A stretch of DNA of 64,000 nt from an uncultured Chloroflexota bacterium. Lineage in GTDB: Bacteria > Chloroflexota > Anaerolineae > Aggregatilineales > Phototrophicaceae. This document shows positions 54,563 through 62,268 of the stretch, piece after piece (within the stretch, counting starts at the first letter, position 1; each line of letters opens with the position of its first letter). The notes beneath the pieces are model-generated. The model made no database searches. It had not been told where the DNA came from and saw only the letters and a list, made by a program, of their open reading frames with translations. Made by a program: the position numbers and the translations under genes. Location: contig CALJKV010000011.1 of assembly GCA_937974245.1 (NCBI GenBank), forward strand, positions 1-64,000, written 5' to 3'.

Positions 54563-54844
54563 ATGGATATGGGACAAATGGGATGGCTCGCCTGGCTGAT
54601 CGTCGGGGCGATTGCAGGGTGGTTGGCAAGCATGGTGATGAAAACAAATCGTCAGCAGGGATTACTGATGGACATCCTGGTGGGCATTATCGGTGCCTTT
54701 ATCGGTGGATTCCTGTTTAATCAATTCGGGACTTCGGGCGTGACCGGATTCAATGTGTGGAGCATCTTTGTCGCTTTCACTGGGGCGGTGGTGCTGTTGG
54801 CCTTAATCCGCTTGTTTAGCGGACGGCGACTGTTTTCTCGATAA
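54563..54844 (+). CDS. GlsB/YeaQ/YmgE family stress membrane protein, tandem copy 2
   Basis: 93 residues from ATG 54563 (GGAG upstream). Almost identical to the previous gene over the first 60 residues, with more change at the C-terminal helix. A recent tandem duplication. A G/C-rich hairpin follows the stop. Confidence 0.85.
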   Translation: MDMGQMGWLAWLIVGAIAGWLASMVMKTNRQQGLLMDILVGIIGAFIGGFLFNQFGTSGVTGFNVWSIFVAFTGAVVLLALIRLFSGRRLFSR

Positions 54845-54857
54845 ATCCAAGCAGTGA

Positions 54858-54888
54858 GGGGTACGGGCAAGCTATTTGTCCGTACCCC
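54858..54888 (+). terminator. Strong hairpin after GlsB copy 2
   Basis: GGGGTACGG (54858-54866) pairs with CCGTACCCC (54880-54888), extendable inward through GCAA/TTGT. No T-tract follows, so it may act as a 3'-end stabiliser or partial terminator rather than a full intrinsic one. Confidence 0.45.
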
Positions 54889-54934
54889 CCCCTCAAAACA
54901 AGATACTCACTGACCCTAACAAAAGGGGGGCGAA

Positions 54935-55252
54935 ATGAACGAATCGGTAACGGTTAGTTTTGTACCTGAGCAAGTGATTACGTGGGTGATTATTGGCTTG
55001 ATCGCCGGGTTGTTGGCCGGCCTGCTGATTCGTGGGCGCGGTCTTGGATTTGTTTCGAGTGTAGTGGTTGGTTTATTGGGTGCTCTATTAGGCGGTTTTC
55101 TCTTTAACGTGCTCCACATCCAGGTGCCGTCCGCGTTGAGTGGCGGGATTACACTGGCCTGGGCAGATATATTGGCAGCATTTATCGGCGCAGTGATTAT
55201 CCTCCTGCTCTTTGGCGGGTTTTATGGTCGCCGCCGCCGGATACTGACATAG
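54935..55252 (+). CDS. GlsB/YeaQ-like membrane protein, third divergent copy
   Basis: 105 residues, after a strong ribosome site (AAAAGGGGGG region). Pattern VITWVIIGLIAGLLAGLLIR, then GFVSSVVVGLLGALLGGFLF and a third helix with an R-rich end. It belongs to the same family as the two upstream copies but lacks the MDMGQMGW start. Confidence 0.8.
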   Translation: MNESVTVSFVPEQVITWVIIGLIAGLLAGLLIRGRGLGFVSSVVVGLLGALLGGFLFNVLHIQVPSALSGGITLAWADILAAFIGAVIILLLFGGFYGRRRRILT

Positions 55253-55316
55253 AACGAAGCGCCACTCTCCTGTGAAGTAACATCCTGTTGGATGAAATGA
55301 AACCGAGGTACTGCCC

Positions 55317-55601
55317 ATGAATACCGCCCGCATTTATTACAGCCACGACGCAGAAATTCGTGCTGTGCGTGATAGAACCATATTAACACTGGTTTTTCTG
55401 ACCTTTGGCCTGGGAATCGGAGCTATATTGGCTTTGCTCTTTGCTCCTTCCTCTGGCAAGAATACTCGTCACGACCTCGCCGAGAGCGTCGGTGATGGGT
55501 TGAATGCTGGCCGCGAAGCCGTTGAACCGATGGTAAAGCGGCTTGAAGAACAATTCAATGAACTGCATAAAAGTGTTGAAGACCGCCTGAAACACGCCTA
55601 G
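55317..55601 (+). CDS. YtxH domain protein
   Basis: 94 residues: one membrane segment (about 23-44, ILTLVFLTFGLGIGAILALLF), then APSSGKNTRHDLAESVGDGL, which is the YtxH signature (loop after P-x-S-G-K), and a coiled-coil-like tail. Found in general stress regulons of Gram-positive bacteria. Same direction as the other stress genes. Confidence 0.8.
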   Translation: MNTARIYYSHDAEIRAVRDRTILTLVFLTFGLGIGAILALLFAPSSGKNTRHDLAESVGDGLNAGREAVEPMVKRLEEQFNELHKSVEDRLKHA

Positions 55602-55658
55602 AACACAGACGAAGGTTCTGGTAGTCGTTCATTTGTGTCTGAAGTGGAATGGTAAAAC

Positions 55659-56714
55659 ATGATACGTTCGATCGTAATTGTCCCGAACACCGAGTATAAA
55701 GCTGTGATTGAAGCCGTCCCTGTGTCCGCAGTCTCGGGGGTAGCGGAAAATGCCTCAGCCATTCCATTCATCCTGCGTCGTAACCTTACCCCAGAACGCC
55801 TGGAAACATCCCTGGCTGAAGGGTGCAGTATGTGGATTGATATCGTTACACCCGAAGATAACGAAATTCACTGGCTTGAGGGATGGTTGCAGTTGTCGCC
55901 GATTGTTGTCGCCGATTTATTGCGAGAAGATCGCCGCCCTACCCTGCTGGTATACCCTCGTTATCTTTTCCTTTCACTATTCCAGCCATATGCACAAAGC
56001 AACACCCTTGTAGGTAAAGAAATTCACTGCATTATCGGCGAACGTTACTACGTTACGGTGCGGAAAGCCGATGCCACCGCGCTAGAAGAGGCCTATGATC
56101 GTGTTGCTCAGAATCCCGATTCCTGGCATCGCGGCGTCGCTTACTTTCTCTACCTCACGGCGCAGCACATTATTGATACTTACTATCCCTTGCTTGATCG
56201 TATCAGCAATCAGTTAAACGAACTGGAAGCAAAACTTCTGAATGATAGTGACGATAAACATGCCCAAAAGTCCCTGTATCGCATCAAACAACATCTCATT
56301 GGACTCCGGCGGATGATTGCTCCGCAGCGGGAGGTGCTTTCCAATCTCATTGGTGAAGAGCGGGTCTCCAGCAACAGCGATGTTCGCGATTTGTTCCGCC
56401 ATCTCTATGAGCGCTTAATGGGCATTTATGATGTGATTGACTCGCAGCGTGATCTCACCAATAACGTACTGGAAATTATCGCGAATCAACAATCACGCAA
56501 GATGGGGGAGGCCGTCAACCGTCTCACTATAATTTCGTTGGTATTTTTGCCTTTCACATTCTTTGTAGGCATGTTTGACTCGAATTTCTTCACTGTCGGT
56601 GAGACTGTGATTCTGCCGATCAATGGTCTGGTTATTTCTATTGTAATTACGCTGCTGATGATCGCATCTATTGTAGTTATGCGCCTGGTTTTTCAGCGAC
56701 GAGGCTGGTTTTGA
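55659..56714 (+). CDS. CorA-like divalent metal transporter lacking the GMN motif
   Basis: 351 residues with the CorA layout: cytoplasmic alpha/beta domain (about 40-150), long helical stalk (DSDDKHAQKSLYRIKQHLIG, then LRDLFRHLYERLMGIYDVID-like), and two C-terminal membrane helices (about 285-305, 320-343). The pore loop that normally reads YGMN is FVGMFDSN here, so the asparagine of the selectivity motif is replaced. It may carry another ion or be a ZntB/CorA-like variant. Placed in the stress run. Confidence 0.8.
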   Translation: MIRSIVIVPNTEYKAVIEAVPVSAVSGVAENASAIPFILRRNLTPERLETSLAEGCSMWIDIVTPEDNEIHWLEGWLQLSPIVVADLLREDRRPTLLVYPRYLFLSLFQPYAQSNTLVGKEIHCIIGERYYVTVRKADATALEEAYDRVAQNPDSWHRGVAYFLYLTAQHIIDTYYPLLDRISNQLNELEAKLLNDSDDKHAQKSLYRIKQHLIGLRRMIAPQREVLSNLIGEERVSSNSDVRDLFRHLYERLMGIYDVIDSQRDLTNNVLEIIANQQSRKMGEAVNRLTIISLVFLPFTFFVGMFDSNFFTVGETVILPINGLVISIVITLLMIASIVVMRLVFQRRGWF

Positions 56715-56761
56715 CCGAGGCATGATAGCGGACTATTGCCTAATAAATGAAAGGTATTGAA

Positions 56762-57313
56762 ATGAACACTATGGCTCATAAGAAAGTCTATGTCCAGCGT
56801 GACTGGACGGATCAGGAGTTGGTAGCGGATGGTTTTCTCTACTACCGCCCCGTCAAGCGCATTACGATGGCGCGGGTACTGCCCCCGGAAGAAGCGCCAA
56901 AGACTATGAAGGCCGCTGGGCATACGGTTACCGCTGAAGCCGGTTATTGGATTGCTTACAGGGCGGGCAAAGTGATGAAAGGCAAATTGGATGATTATAA
57001 GCCGCGCCCGATTGAGCCGAAAATCTTCACTGAAACCTATCGTCCCTTGAACAATCCGAACTGGCATCCAACATCGACCCAGTTCCATTTGCAACAATTG
57101 GGCTGCCAGCCCTATTACAAAGCCGCTGGCGTTTGGGCAAAACAGTTGACCGTTGAAACCCAGGTACAAAGCATGGAAAGCACTGAACCCTCGCTGGTGG
57201 CAAAAGACACATGGCTCTGTATAGGCGTGGAGGGCGAACCCTGGGCGATAACGGAAGCCTGGTTTCAAGCGCACTACCGGTTGCCTGGACATGAAAATCC
57301 AACCAGGAATTAG
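56762..57313 (+). CDS. Unknown cytoplasmic protein
   Basis: 183 residues from ATG 56762 (AAAGG seven bases upstream). Distinct phrases: YVQRDWTDQELVADGFLYYR, VTAEAGYWIAYRAGKVMKGK, LGCQPYYKAAGVWAKQLTVE, and VGVEGEPWAITEAWFQAHYR (approximate). The composition is soluble and aromatic-rich; the domain repeated across stress islands is not recognised by me. Its placement suggests a stress function. Confidence 0.6.
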   Translation: MNTMAHKKVYVQRDWTDQELVADGFLYYRPVKRITMARVLPPEEAPKTMKAAGHTVTAEAGYWIAYRAGKVMKGKLDDYKPRPIEPKIFTETYRPLNNPNWHPTSTQFHLQQLGCQPYYKAAGVWAKQLTVETQVQSMESTEPSLVAKDTWLCIGVEGEPWAITEAWFQAHYRLPGHENPTRN

Positions 57314-57342
57314 CAATGGCTCTTAGACCGAGGAATGACCAA

Positions 57343-57768
57343 ATGAAAAAAGAAGTGGGTCTGTGGATTGACCATCGGCAAGCGGTTATCGTGATTACCC
57401 TCGACCAGGAGGAAGAAATAAGGCGAGTGATATCTGATATGGAGAAGCATGTTCGTTATTCAGGTAGCGGTGAAGGCAAATCACATGATGACACTAGCGA
57501 GGATGGACGCGACAGACGCTTTGATAACCAACTTAACCTATATTATGACCGGGTCATCTCCTATCTTCAGAACGCAACCTCGATTCTGATATTTGGCCCA
57601 GGTGAGGCAAAAATCGAGCTTCAAAAATACATGGAGAATAACGGTTTCAGTGACCGTATCGTTGCCGTCAAACCCGCAGACAAGATGACCGAAGCGCAAA
57701 TTGCGGCAGAAGTTCGGCAGCACTTTCAAGAATCAGAACATGATTCAGACCGAACCCGTCAGCACTGA
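57343..57768 (+). CDS. Conserved protein with WIDHR start and eRF1-domain-like fold
   Basis: 141 residues from ATG 57343 (GAGGA eight bases upstream). Starts KKEVGLWIDHRQAVIVITLD, has a variable acidic and histidine/aspartate-rich linker, then YYDRVISYLQNATSILIFGP and GEAKIELQKYMENNG. This resembles small proteins annotated as related to translation release-factor domains. The link is by memory of pattern only; biochemical role unknown. Confidence 0.55.
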   Translation: MKKEVGLWIDHRQAVIVITLDQEEEIRRVISDMEKHVRYSGSGEGKSHDDTSEDGRDRRFDNQLNLYYDRVISYLQNATSILIFGPGEAKIELQKYMENNGFSDRIVAVKPADKMTEAQIAAEVRQHFQESEHDSDRTRQH

Positions 57769-57938
57769 GAGCCACAGAAAGAAATACGAGGCATGCATGA
57801 GCAACCAGTGATGGGTTTCCGTTGAGGACACTCATTCGACCGGAACGCAGGTCGTGGATCGATCGGGCGAAAATTTCCCACCTATGTTTCAAAAATAGTT
57901 CCAGCAATCCACTCTCAGCTATGTGGAGGTAAAAAGCA

Positions 57939-58364
57939 ATGACCGGAAATGAACTGCGTAATCAAGAATTGAACCGGCACGAAGAACAGGTCGACCGGAA
58001 TATCGAACACCATCAGGCTGTGAATCTGGGTGAGAAGAAACGGGGCATCGCGACGGCCAATCAGAACTCTGCCATCGCCCGGATCGTCAACATCGTCTAC
58101 TTCCTGTTCGGTGCATTGGAACTGCTGCTGGCGATTCGCGTGGTTTTGTATTTGGTCGGCGCGAATGCTGGTAATGGTTTTGCCAGTTTCATTTACGGGC
58201 TGTCGGCACCCTTTGTGGCGTTGTTCGCCAGCCTCTTACAAAACCCGACGTTGGGTGGCACATCAGTGCTGGAAGTCACTACGATTATTGCCATGCTGGT
58301 GTGGGCAATCGTGGCATGGTTGGTGGGCCGTCTTTTCTGGTTGGTGATGAGTCGCCCGCGCTAG
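57939..58364 (+). CDS. YggT-like small membrane protein
   Basis: 141 residues. A hydrophilic N-terminal part (about 1-45) is followed by three hydrophobic helices (about 48-68, 78-98, 110-132) with AIRVVLYLVGANAGNGFASF and IYGLSAPFVALFASL, close to the YggT pattern (R-x-x-L ... N-x-x-x-x-x-x-x-x-L-S-x-P). Ribosome site TGGAGG. Its stop overlaps the alternate GTG of the Dps gene region, so the two are probably cotranscribed. Confidence 0.7.
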   Translation: MTGNELRNQELNRHEEQVDRNIEHHQAVNLGEKKRGIATANQNSAIARIVNIVYFLFGALELLLAIRVVLYLVGANAGNGFASFIYGLSAPFVALFASLLQNPTLGGTSVLEVTTIIAMLVWAIVAWLVGRLFWLVMSRPR

Positions 58365-58409
58365 GTGATGATTGAACTCAGAGCAATTTTGATTAAAAGG
58401 ATGGGAATG

Positions 58410-58940
58410 ATGGCAAAAACGAACGGTGCAAAAACGGCGGAGATTGAACGTAGCCAGGCACTTACCGAAAAGCAGCAGCGGGGTGTGGTGAAGTTTCTCA
58501 AAGTCCTGCTGGCAACTGAGTCCGTACTGTATACCCGGCTGCGGAATTACCATTGGAATGTGACCGGCATGGGTTTTTATGCTCTCCATGCGGCATTTGA
58601 AGACCAGTTCAACGAGATCGCGGATATGACCGATGAGCTTGCTGAACGCATTCGCCAGTACGGTGCTAATGCACCTGGAACGATGGATGAATTCATACGT
58701 AAGGCGCGTCTGAGTGAAGCGCCCGGCATGTATCCCGATGCACGGACGATGGTGATGAACTTGACAGCAGATCATGAGGCCATTGCTCGCTTTCTGCGTG
58801 CGGACATCGAAACAATTGGTGAAAAGTTTGGGGATATTGGTGCTGCTGATTTATTGACTGATCACCTGCAGAAGCACGAGAAGATGGCCTGGATGCTGCG
58901 AATGTATCTGGATGAACAGACAGTTGTCCGGGAAGATTAA
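58410..58940 (+). CDS. dps: Dps family ferritin-like DNA-protection protein
   Basis: 176 residues from ATG 58410 (AAGGA eight bases upstream; starts at 58407 and 58365 are also open). Dps signature YTRLRNYHWNVTGMGFYALH followed by AAFEDQFNEIADMTDELAER carries the ferroxidase histidines and acidic residues between subunits. A lysine-bearing N-terminal tail could contact DNA. It stores iron and protects DNA from peroxide. Consistent with the stress run. Confidence 0.92.
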   Translation: MAKTNGAKTAEIERSQALTEKQQRGVVKFLKVLLATESVLYTRLRNYHWNVTGMGFYALHAAFEDQFNEIADMTDELAERIRQYGANAPGTMDEFIRKARLSEAPGMYPDARTMVMNLTADHEAIARFLRADIETIGEKFGDIGAADLLTDHLQKHEKMAWMLRMYLDEQTVVRED

Positions 58941-59008
58941 AAGTCTTTTTGCGAGGGTAGCTGCCAGTTGTAACTATCGGTAAACAACACTGAATTTACG
59001 GAGAGGAA

Positions 59009-59188
59009 ATGACAATGGGTATGATTTGGGACGACATTAACAGTAAGTGGAAGCAGTTTGTCGGCGAGGCCAAAAAGCTGTGGGGCACGTTGACAAATGA
59101 TGAACGCCTGAAAGTCAACGGTGGTCAGAGAATTCCGGTAGGTAAAACCCAGCAGGAACAGGGTGCCGCCAGAAATGATACCAATTAA
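59009..59188 (+). CDS. CsbD family stress protein
   Basis: 59 residues, found by reading the gap. The ribosome site GAGAGG ends two bases before the ATG; in-frame ATGs at 59015 and 59021 give better spacing, so the true start may be later. IWDDINSKWKQFVGEAKKLWGTLTND then INGG-like KVNGGQRIPVGKTQQEQG match the CsbD fold (W-x-x-I ... W-K-x-x-G ... W-G-x-L-T-D-D ... G-x-x-x-x-L-x-G-K-x-Q). CsbD proteins are common in general-stress regulons. It lies between Dps and the CBS gene in the same direction. Confidence 0.85.
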   Translation: MTMGMIWDDINSKWKQFVGEAKKLWGTLTNDERLKVNGGQRIPVGKTQQEQGAARNDTN

Positions 59189-59421
59189 CAGACTGGCGAA
59201 CAGGTTGAAAGTGTCGTTGCAGAAGTACGATCTTCCGTGGGGTTGCTTGTACAGTTCAACCGGTGTGCGTTCTGGCGACCAAACACAGATCACTTTCAAC
59301 GGATTGTCTAGGTTCCAGAGACCCGCTCAAGCATTTTCCGCAACTAGCACTAACTCATCGCAAACGTGTTTTTGAAGCGTATCGCATATCTTTGCCGGCA
59401 TATATGCCAGGAGGGAAAACC

Positions 59422-59868
59422 ATGAAGCGTTGCCAAGAAATCATGACTCATAGCCCCGCGTGCTGTCTTGCCACTGACAAGGTCTACGCAATCGCACAAC
59501 GGATGCAAAGTGAGAATTTCGGCGCCTTACCTGTAGTAGAAGATCACGAGACCAAAAAATTGATTGGTATCGTCACTGATCGCGATTTGGCTATACGAGT
59601 TGTCGGTGCAAGTCGGGATGCCACAAACACCCTGGTCAGCGATATTATGACCCCCAATCCCGTGGCCTGCCATCCTGCCGATGATCTTGATACGACCTTG
59701 AAGGTTATGGCTAGTCACCAGATCAGGCGCATTCCTGTTGTTGATGAGAATGGGCAGGTGGTCGGTATTATTGCTCAGGCTGATGTAGCAATCCGTCTTG
59801 GTGACAATAACAAGGCGGGGCAGATGATTGGGCGGATTTCGCAACCAGACTTAGCGCTCGCTCGTTGA
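59422..59868 (+). CDS. Two-CBS-domain protein
   Basis: 148 residues from ATG 59422 (AGGAGGG upstream; the longer open frame has no ribosome site). CBS 1 (about 8-65): IMTHSPACCLATDKVYAIAQ, FGALPVVEDHETKKLIGIVT, DRDLAIRVV. CBS 2 (about 75-135): IMTPNPVACHPADDLDTTLK, QIRRIPVVDENGQVVGIIAQ. Pairs of CBS domains bind adenine nucleotides and act as energy sensors. Last gene of the stress run. Confidence 0.93.
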   Translation: MKRCQEIMTHSPACCLATDKVYAIAQRMQSENFGALPVVEDHETKKLIGIVTDRDLAIRVVGASRDATNTLVSDIMTPNPVACHPADDLDTTLKVMASHQIRRIPVVDENGQVVGIIAQADVAIRLGDNNKAGQMIGRISQPDLALAR

Positions 59869-59941
59869 TGCGACTCGATTTAGGCTAAACCGAAACAGGA
59901 GCGAGCGGCCTAGCGCAATCACCAGCGGCAAATGTGAAACT

Positions 59942-59979
59942 CCAGTCATCCGGCAATCGCTAGATTAGCGGGTGACTGG
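59942..59979 (+). terminator. Hairpin after the CBS gene
   Basis: CCAGTCATCCG (59942-59952) with CGGGTGACTGG (59969-59979), 11 pairs with one G-U, followed by TTCTCC. Probable end of the stress gene transcript, though the T-tract is weak. Confidence 0.45.
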
Positions 59980-60015
59980 TTCTCCATATGAAGTTTATGA
60001 ATTAATGGACAGAAA

Positions 60016-60354
60016 ATGACAATTATTATAGATTCTAACGCCTGTTACGAGGGTGATTCAGATGGTGAAATTGGCTACTGGGTTGAGGGAATTCAAGAAG
60101 TAAACGAATCCACAGATGCCCCCAACGACTTAAAACCAATGCCCCTTCCACTTGTTCACAGTCAATTCGACATAAAAGACTTCTCGGCTGAAGAGGGTAT
60201 AGTTTCTCAGGTTGGCGTGATGTTTGAAGGTAGAGATGAGTGTGATGCACAGGATGCGTTACTGACAATGGAAGAGACCAAACCAGCTTATAATGCTCAA
60301 ACCGTTCTATCTGTTTCGCCGGATTTAGCCAGGGCAGGTGAGTTCTTTACTTAG
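60016..60354 (+). CDS. Unknown acidic protein
   Basis: 112 residues, acidic, with no signal or membrane segment. The start is set by the ATG at 60016; only a weak purine stretch precedes it. No motif recognised (IDSNACYEGDSDGEIGYWVE at the start). It lies 64 bases before the tail-collar gene in the same direction and may be linked to it. Confidence 0.45.
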   Translation: MTIIIDSNACYEGDSDGEIGYWVEGIQEVNESTDAPNDLKPMPLPLVHSQFDIKDFSAEEGIVSQVGVMFEGRDECDAQDALLTMEETKPAYNAQTVLSVSPDLARAGEFFT

Positions 60355-60418
60355 TGACCATGTAGCACTTGATAATCAGGTCAGAAGTGTTGATCGAAAT
60401 ACTCAGAGGAGAACGACG

Positions 60419-60685
60419 ATGCAAGATATGAACGAGCTGTTTTCAGTAACCGATATCGAGAAAATGTCCCCGACTGTGGGGCGAATTGTCGCGTACACTG
60501 GCGAGGAAATCCCTAGTGGATGGTTGCCCTGTGACCGTAGAATGCTGCAGCGCCATATTTACCCGGAGCTATTCAAAGTTCTCAGCACCAAATACGGCGA
60601 CGGTGATGGTAGCAATACAACATTTAATTTACCAGGCCGGATATCTATGCAAGAGAACATTCGTTACATTATTTTCTGTAAATAG
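60419..60685 (+). CDS. Short tail-collar (microcystin-dependent-type) domain protein
   Basis: 88 residues from ATG 60419 (AGAGGAGA upstream). VGRIVAYTGEEIPSGWLPCD, then YPELFKVLSTKYGDGDGSNT and TFNLPGR match the phage tail collar domain, without the long tail or fibre region. It ends INYIIFCK-like (ENIRYIIFCK), as in phage-like short forms. It may be a stand-alone domain or the remnant of a prophage fibre. The 3' end overlaps the convergent HTH gene by 17 bases. Confidence 0.75.
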   Translation: MQDMNELFSVTDIEKMSPTVGRIVAYTGEEIPSGWLPCDRRMLQRHIYPELFKVLSTKYGDGDGSNTTFNLPGRISMQENIRYIIFCK

Positions 60686-60956
60686 GCTGCGGATTGGTAT
60701 TCACAATTTGCCCGACCCGTGTCCAGTGGATGCCCAGTACCGCGCCAATTTGCCGGTAGCTCATCCCACTGGCACGCATAACGAGAATAATCTCACGGAG
60801 TTTTGCTTTATCGGGGTACTGTGAATCACTGACTGTGGACTGCGGAACAGGAACTTCAAAGTGAAGTATAGGCCTCGTGTACGTACCTGAGACCCTCAGG
60901 AAGCCAGCATCCTGATCTCCACGGACAAATGAATCTATCCATTCACCCAATTCCAC
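60669..60956 (-). CDS. Helix-turn-helix protein
   Basis: 95 residues. Acidic start (ELGEWIDSFVRGDQDAG), a middle with FEVPVPQ, then an HTH at about 50-88: AKLREIILVMRASGMSYRQI, then GAVLGIHWTRVGQIV, like sigma-region-4 or recombinase-type HTH. The start overlaps the upstream frame (60935-61306) by 22 bases. Related in style to the HTH genes at 61098 and 21765. Confidence 0.55.
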   Translation of the reverse strand: MELGEWIDSFVRGDQDAGFLRVSGTYTRPILHFEVPVPQSTVSDSQYPDKAKLREIILVMRASGMSYRQIGAVLGIHWTRVGQIVNTNPQPIYRK

Positions 60957-61097
60957 GCGGTGCAGGTACTCACACCGAGTCGTTCGGCGATTTCCGGGTA
61001 GCTGAAGCCTGCCTGGTGGAGGGTTCTCGCGGTTTCGATTCGGTAGGCTCGTAGGGAGTCCGGTTTTGGTGTGCGTGGGGGATAAGTTGCGCGGCCA

Positions 61098-61352
61098 ATG
61101 GAGAAGGTCAGTTCAAAATATCTAGGCGACGTTTCGCGCCCCGTTGGGGCTAAGTTTGTACCCTCTGCTTTAAACGACGCTGTACAAGGCATACTTGCCA
61201 TGTTGTACAGCGATTTTCGTTTAAATACCCAATCACGAAACGAACTCATCCGCCGCCGACATGCCCTTGGTGAAGGATTATCCGACCTCGCTCGTGAGTA
61301 TGGCATCTCCCCGCAGCGCGTGTATCAGATAGTCCATTTCAGGCGGAAGTGA
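61098..61352 (+). CDS. Helix-turn-helix protein, homologue of the one after element 2
   Basis: Open from 61098; a start at 61200 gives 50 residues (MLYSDFRLNTQSRNELIRRR, then HALGEGLSDLAREYGISPQR and VYQIVHFRRK). The HTH is close to that of 21765-21989. The 61098 start would put the palindromic site inside the protein (SRPVGAKF, like SSPVGATV at the end of recombinase 1). The 61200 start is preferred because it follows an inverted repeat suited to an operator. Confidence 0.55.
   Translation: MEKVSSKYLGDVSRPVGAKFVPSALNDAVQGILAMLYSDFRLNTQSRNELIRRRHALGEGLSDLAREYGISPQRVYQIVHFRRK
61137..61152 (+). repeat. Third copy of the recombinase-end palindrome
   Basis: CGCCCCGTTGGGGCTA. With the preceding TTTCG it matches the element 1 site over 21 bases with two mismatches. 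No recombinase gene is next to it, so it may be an unoccupied or abandoned site. Confidence 0.45.
61169..61225. repeat. 57-bp interrupted inverted repeat at the HTH gene start
   Basis: TTTAAACGA plus CGCTGTACAA (61169-61187) pairs with TTGTACAGCG (61203-61212), ATTT, and TCGTTTAAA (61217-61225): 19 pairs with one 4-base bulge. The ATG at 61200 lies in the loop. It could be the binding site of the HTH protein. Confidence 0.55.
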
Positions 61353-61706
61353 AATACTGCAAAAAGCTAACTATGTTTTGGTAGCGAAAATAGTCTGTTC
61401 ATTGCATAGCTGCCCCAACATAGGGATTCAATCCTCTGCTTCTTTCTGATGCATATAGCAAAGTGAAGAGACAGATCGACAGAAATCTGACGTTTTGCTC
61501 ATGTCCGTAACAGCAAAGCCATAAGCAATACGTGTGAAATCTTCAGTTTTGAGACATCTGTGCTATAATCATTCAATCTGGAAGAAATACATGTTTCGCT
61601 TCATGCCTGTATAATTGCCTTCCAGAGCCTGAAACAATCCCATGTACGCCGTCAAACGAAATCGGACACAAGAGGCAGAAAAATAAGAGAGACTTCTTCC
61701 CCCTTT
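61353..61706. other. Gap without recognised genes
   Basis: 354 AT-rich bases between the HTH gene and the transposase remnant. No open frame with support and no clear structure. It probably contains the lost end of the insertion sequence. Confidence 0.35.
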
Positions 61707-62036
61707 TTACCCTGAATACTGTGCGGTCTGCAAGTACTGCTCCCGACGCTGTTGCAGCGTCGCCTGTTTGATCCTTTCTCGTTGGGTGGTCACCTGGGTA
61801 TACCGTCCAAAATACATGTCCGCTGGGGTCACATTGTCCAATGCCTCGTGATAACGGCAGTCGTTGTAGTATTGCACGAAGCTGGCAATAGCGGCCTCCA
61901 ACTCGGATGGTGCATAGTACAGATCCAGCTTGACGAGTGACTTCATCGAGCGATGATAGCGTTCGATCTTGCCCTGGGTCTGGGGATGGTAGGGGGCACC
62001 ACGAATGTGTTCCATCTTATAACGTCCATTACATGT
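61707..62036 (-). pseudogene. 3' fragment of a DDE (IS3/IS481-type) transposase
   Basis: About 105 codons. GAPYHPQTQGKIERYHRSMK contains the last catalytic glutamate (in KIERYH). ELEAAIASFVQYYNDCRYHE and TPADMYFGR follow, as in the C-terminal half of rve-type transposases. The DDE aspartates and the first ORF are missing; similarity stops at about 62036. A dead insertion sequence. Confidence 0.75.
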
Positions 62037-62268
62037 ATACGTTATGCCCCCTTTTGGCGCGATTTGATAGCCTCAAGACCGGCTATTGTGATAGAGGATA
62101 AGAGACACTTTCAGGATAAATGGCCTCACTCAATTCGCTGGGATTCGTAGCCCCAGCTTCTAGGGGAAGTGCCTGTGTTCGGATTCGTGTGAATACGAAG
62201 TGTCCTTATTCACTGAGACTCACATGACGCGGTGGATGGTACAGGCATGACGTCTTGGCTAATACATA
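62037..62268. other. Gap upstream of the transposase remnant
   Basis: No gene. A short inverted repeat (ATAACG / CGTTAT) lies near 62024-62045, and GTAGCCCCAGCTTCTAGGGGA at 62146-62166 resembles the palindrome arms but not its centre. It also holds the 3' end signal of the kinase gene, not resolved. Confidence 0.3.

Larger units (their letters stand above)
60935..61306 (-). pseudogene. HTH-ended frame, probably truncated or fused
   Basis: A 123-codon frame. The last 45 residues (SLRAYRIETARTLHQAGFSY, then PEIAERLGVSTCTAWNWVNG) form a convincing HTH, but the first 65 residues are antisense to the HTH gene at 61098-61352 and contain the palindromic site (NLAPTGRE, similar to the APTG that ends recombinase 2). 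No start codon lies after the site, so the real N-terminus appears to have been replaced. Confidence 0.45.

Noticed and set aside
62146..62166. GTAGCCCC...AGGGGA as a diverged palindrome copy
   Set aside because: The central GTT/AAC core is replaced by a longer, unrelated loop.
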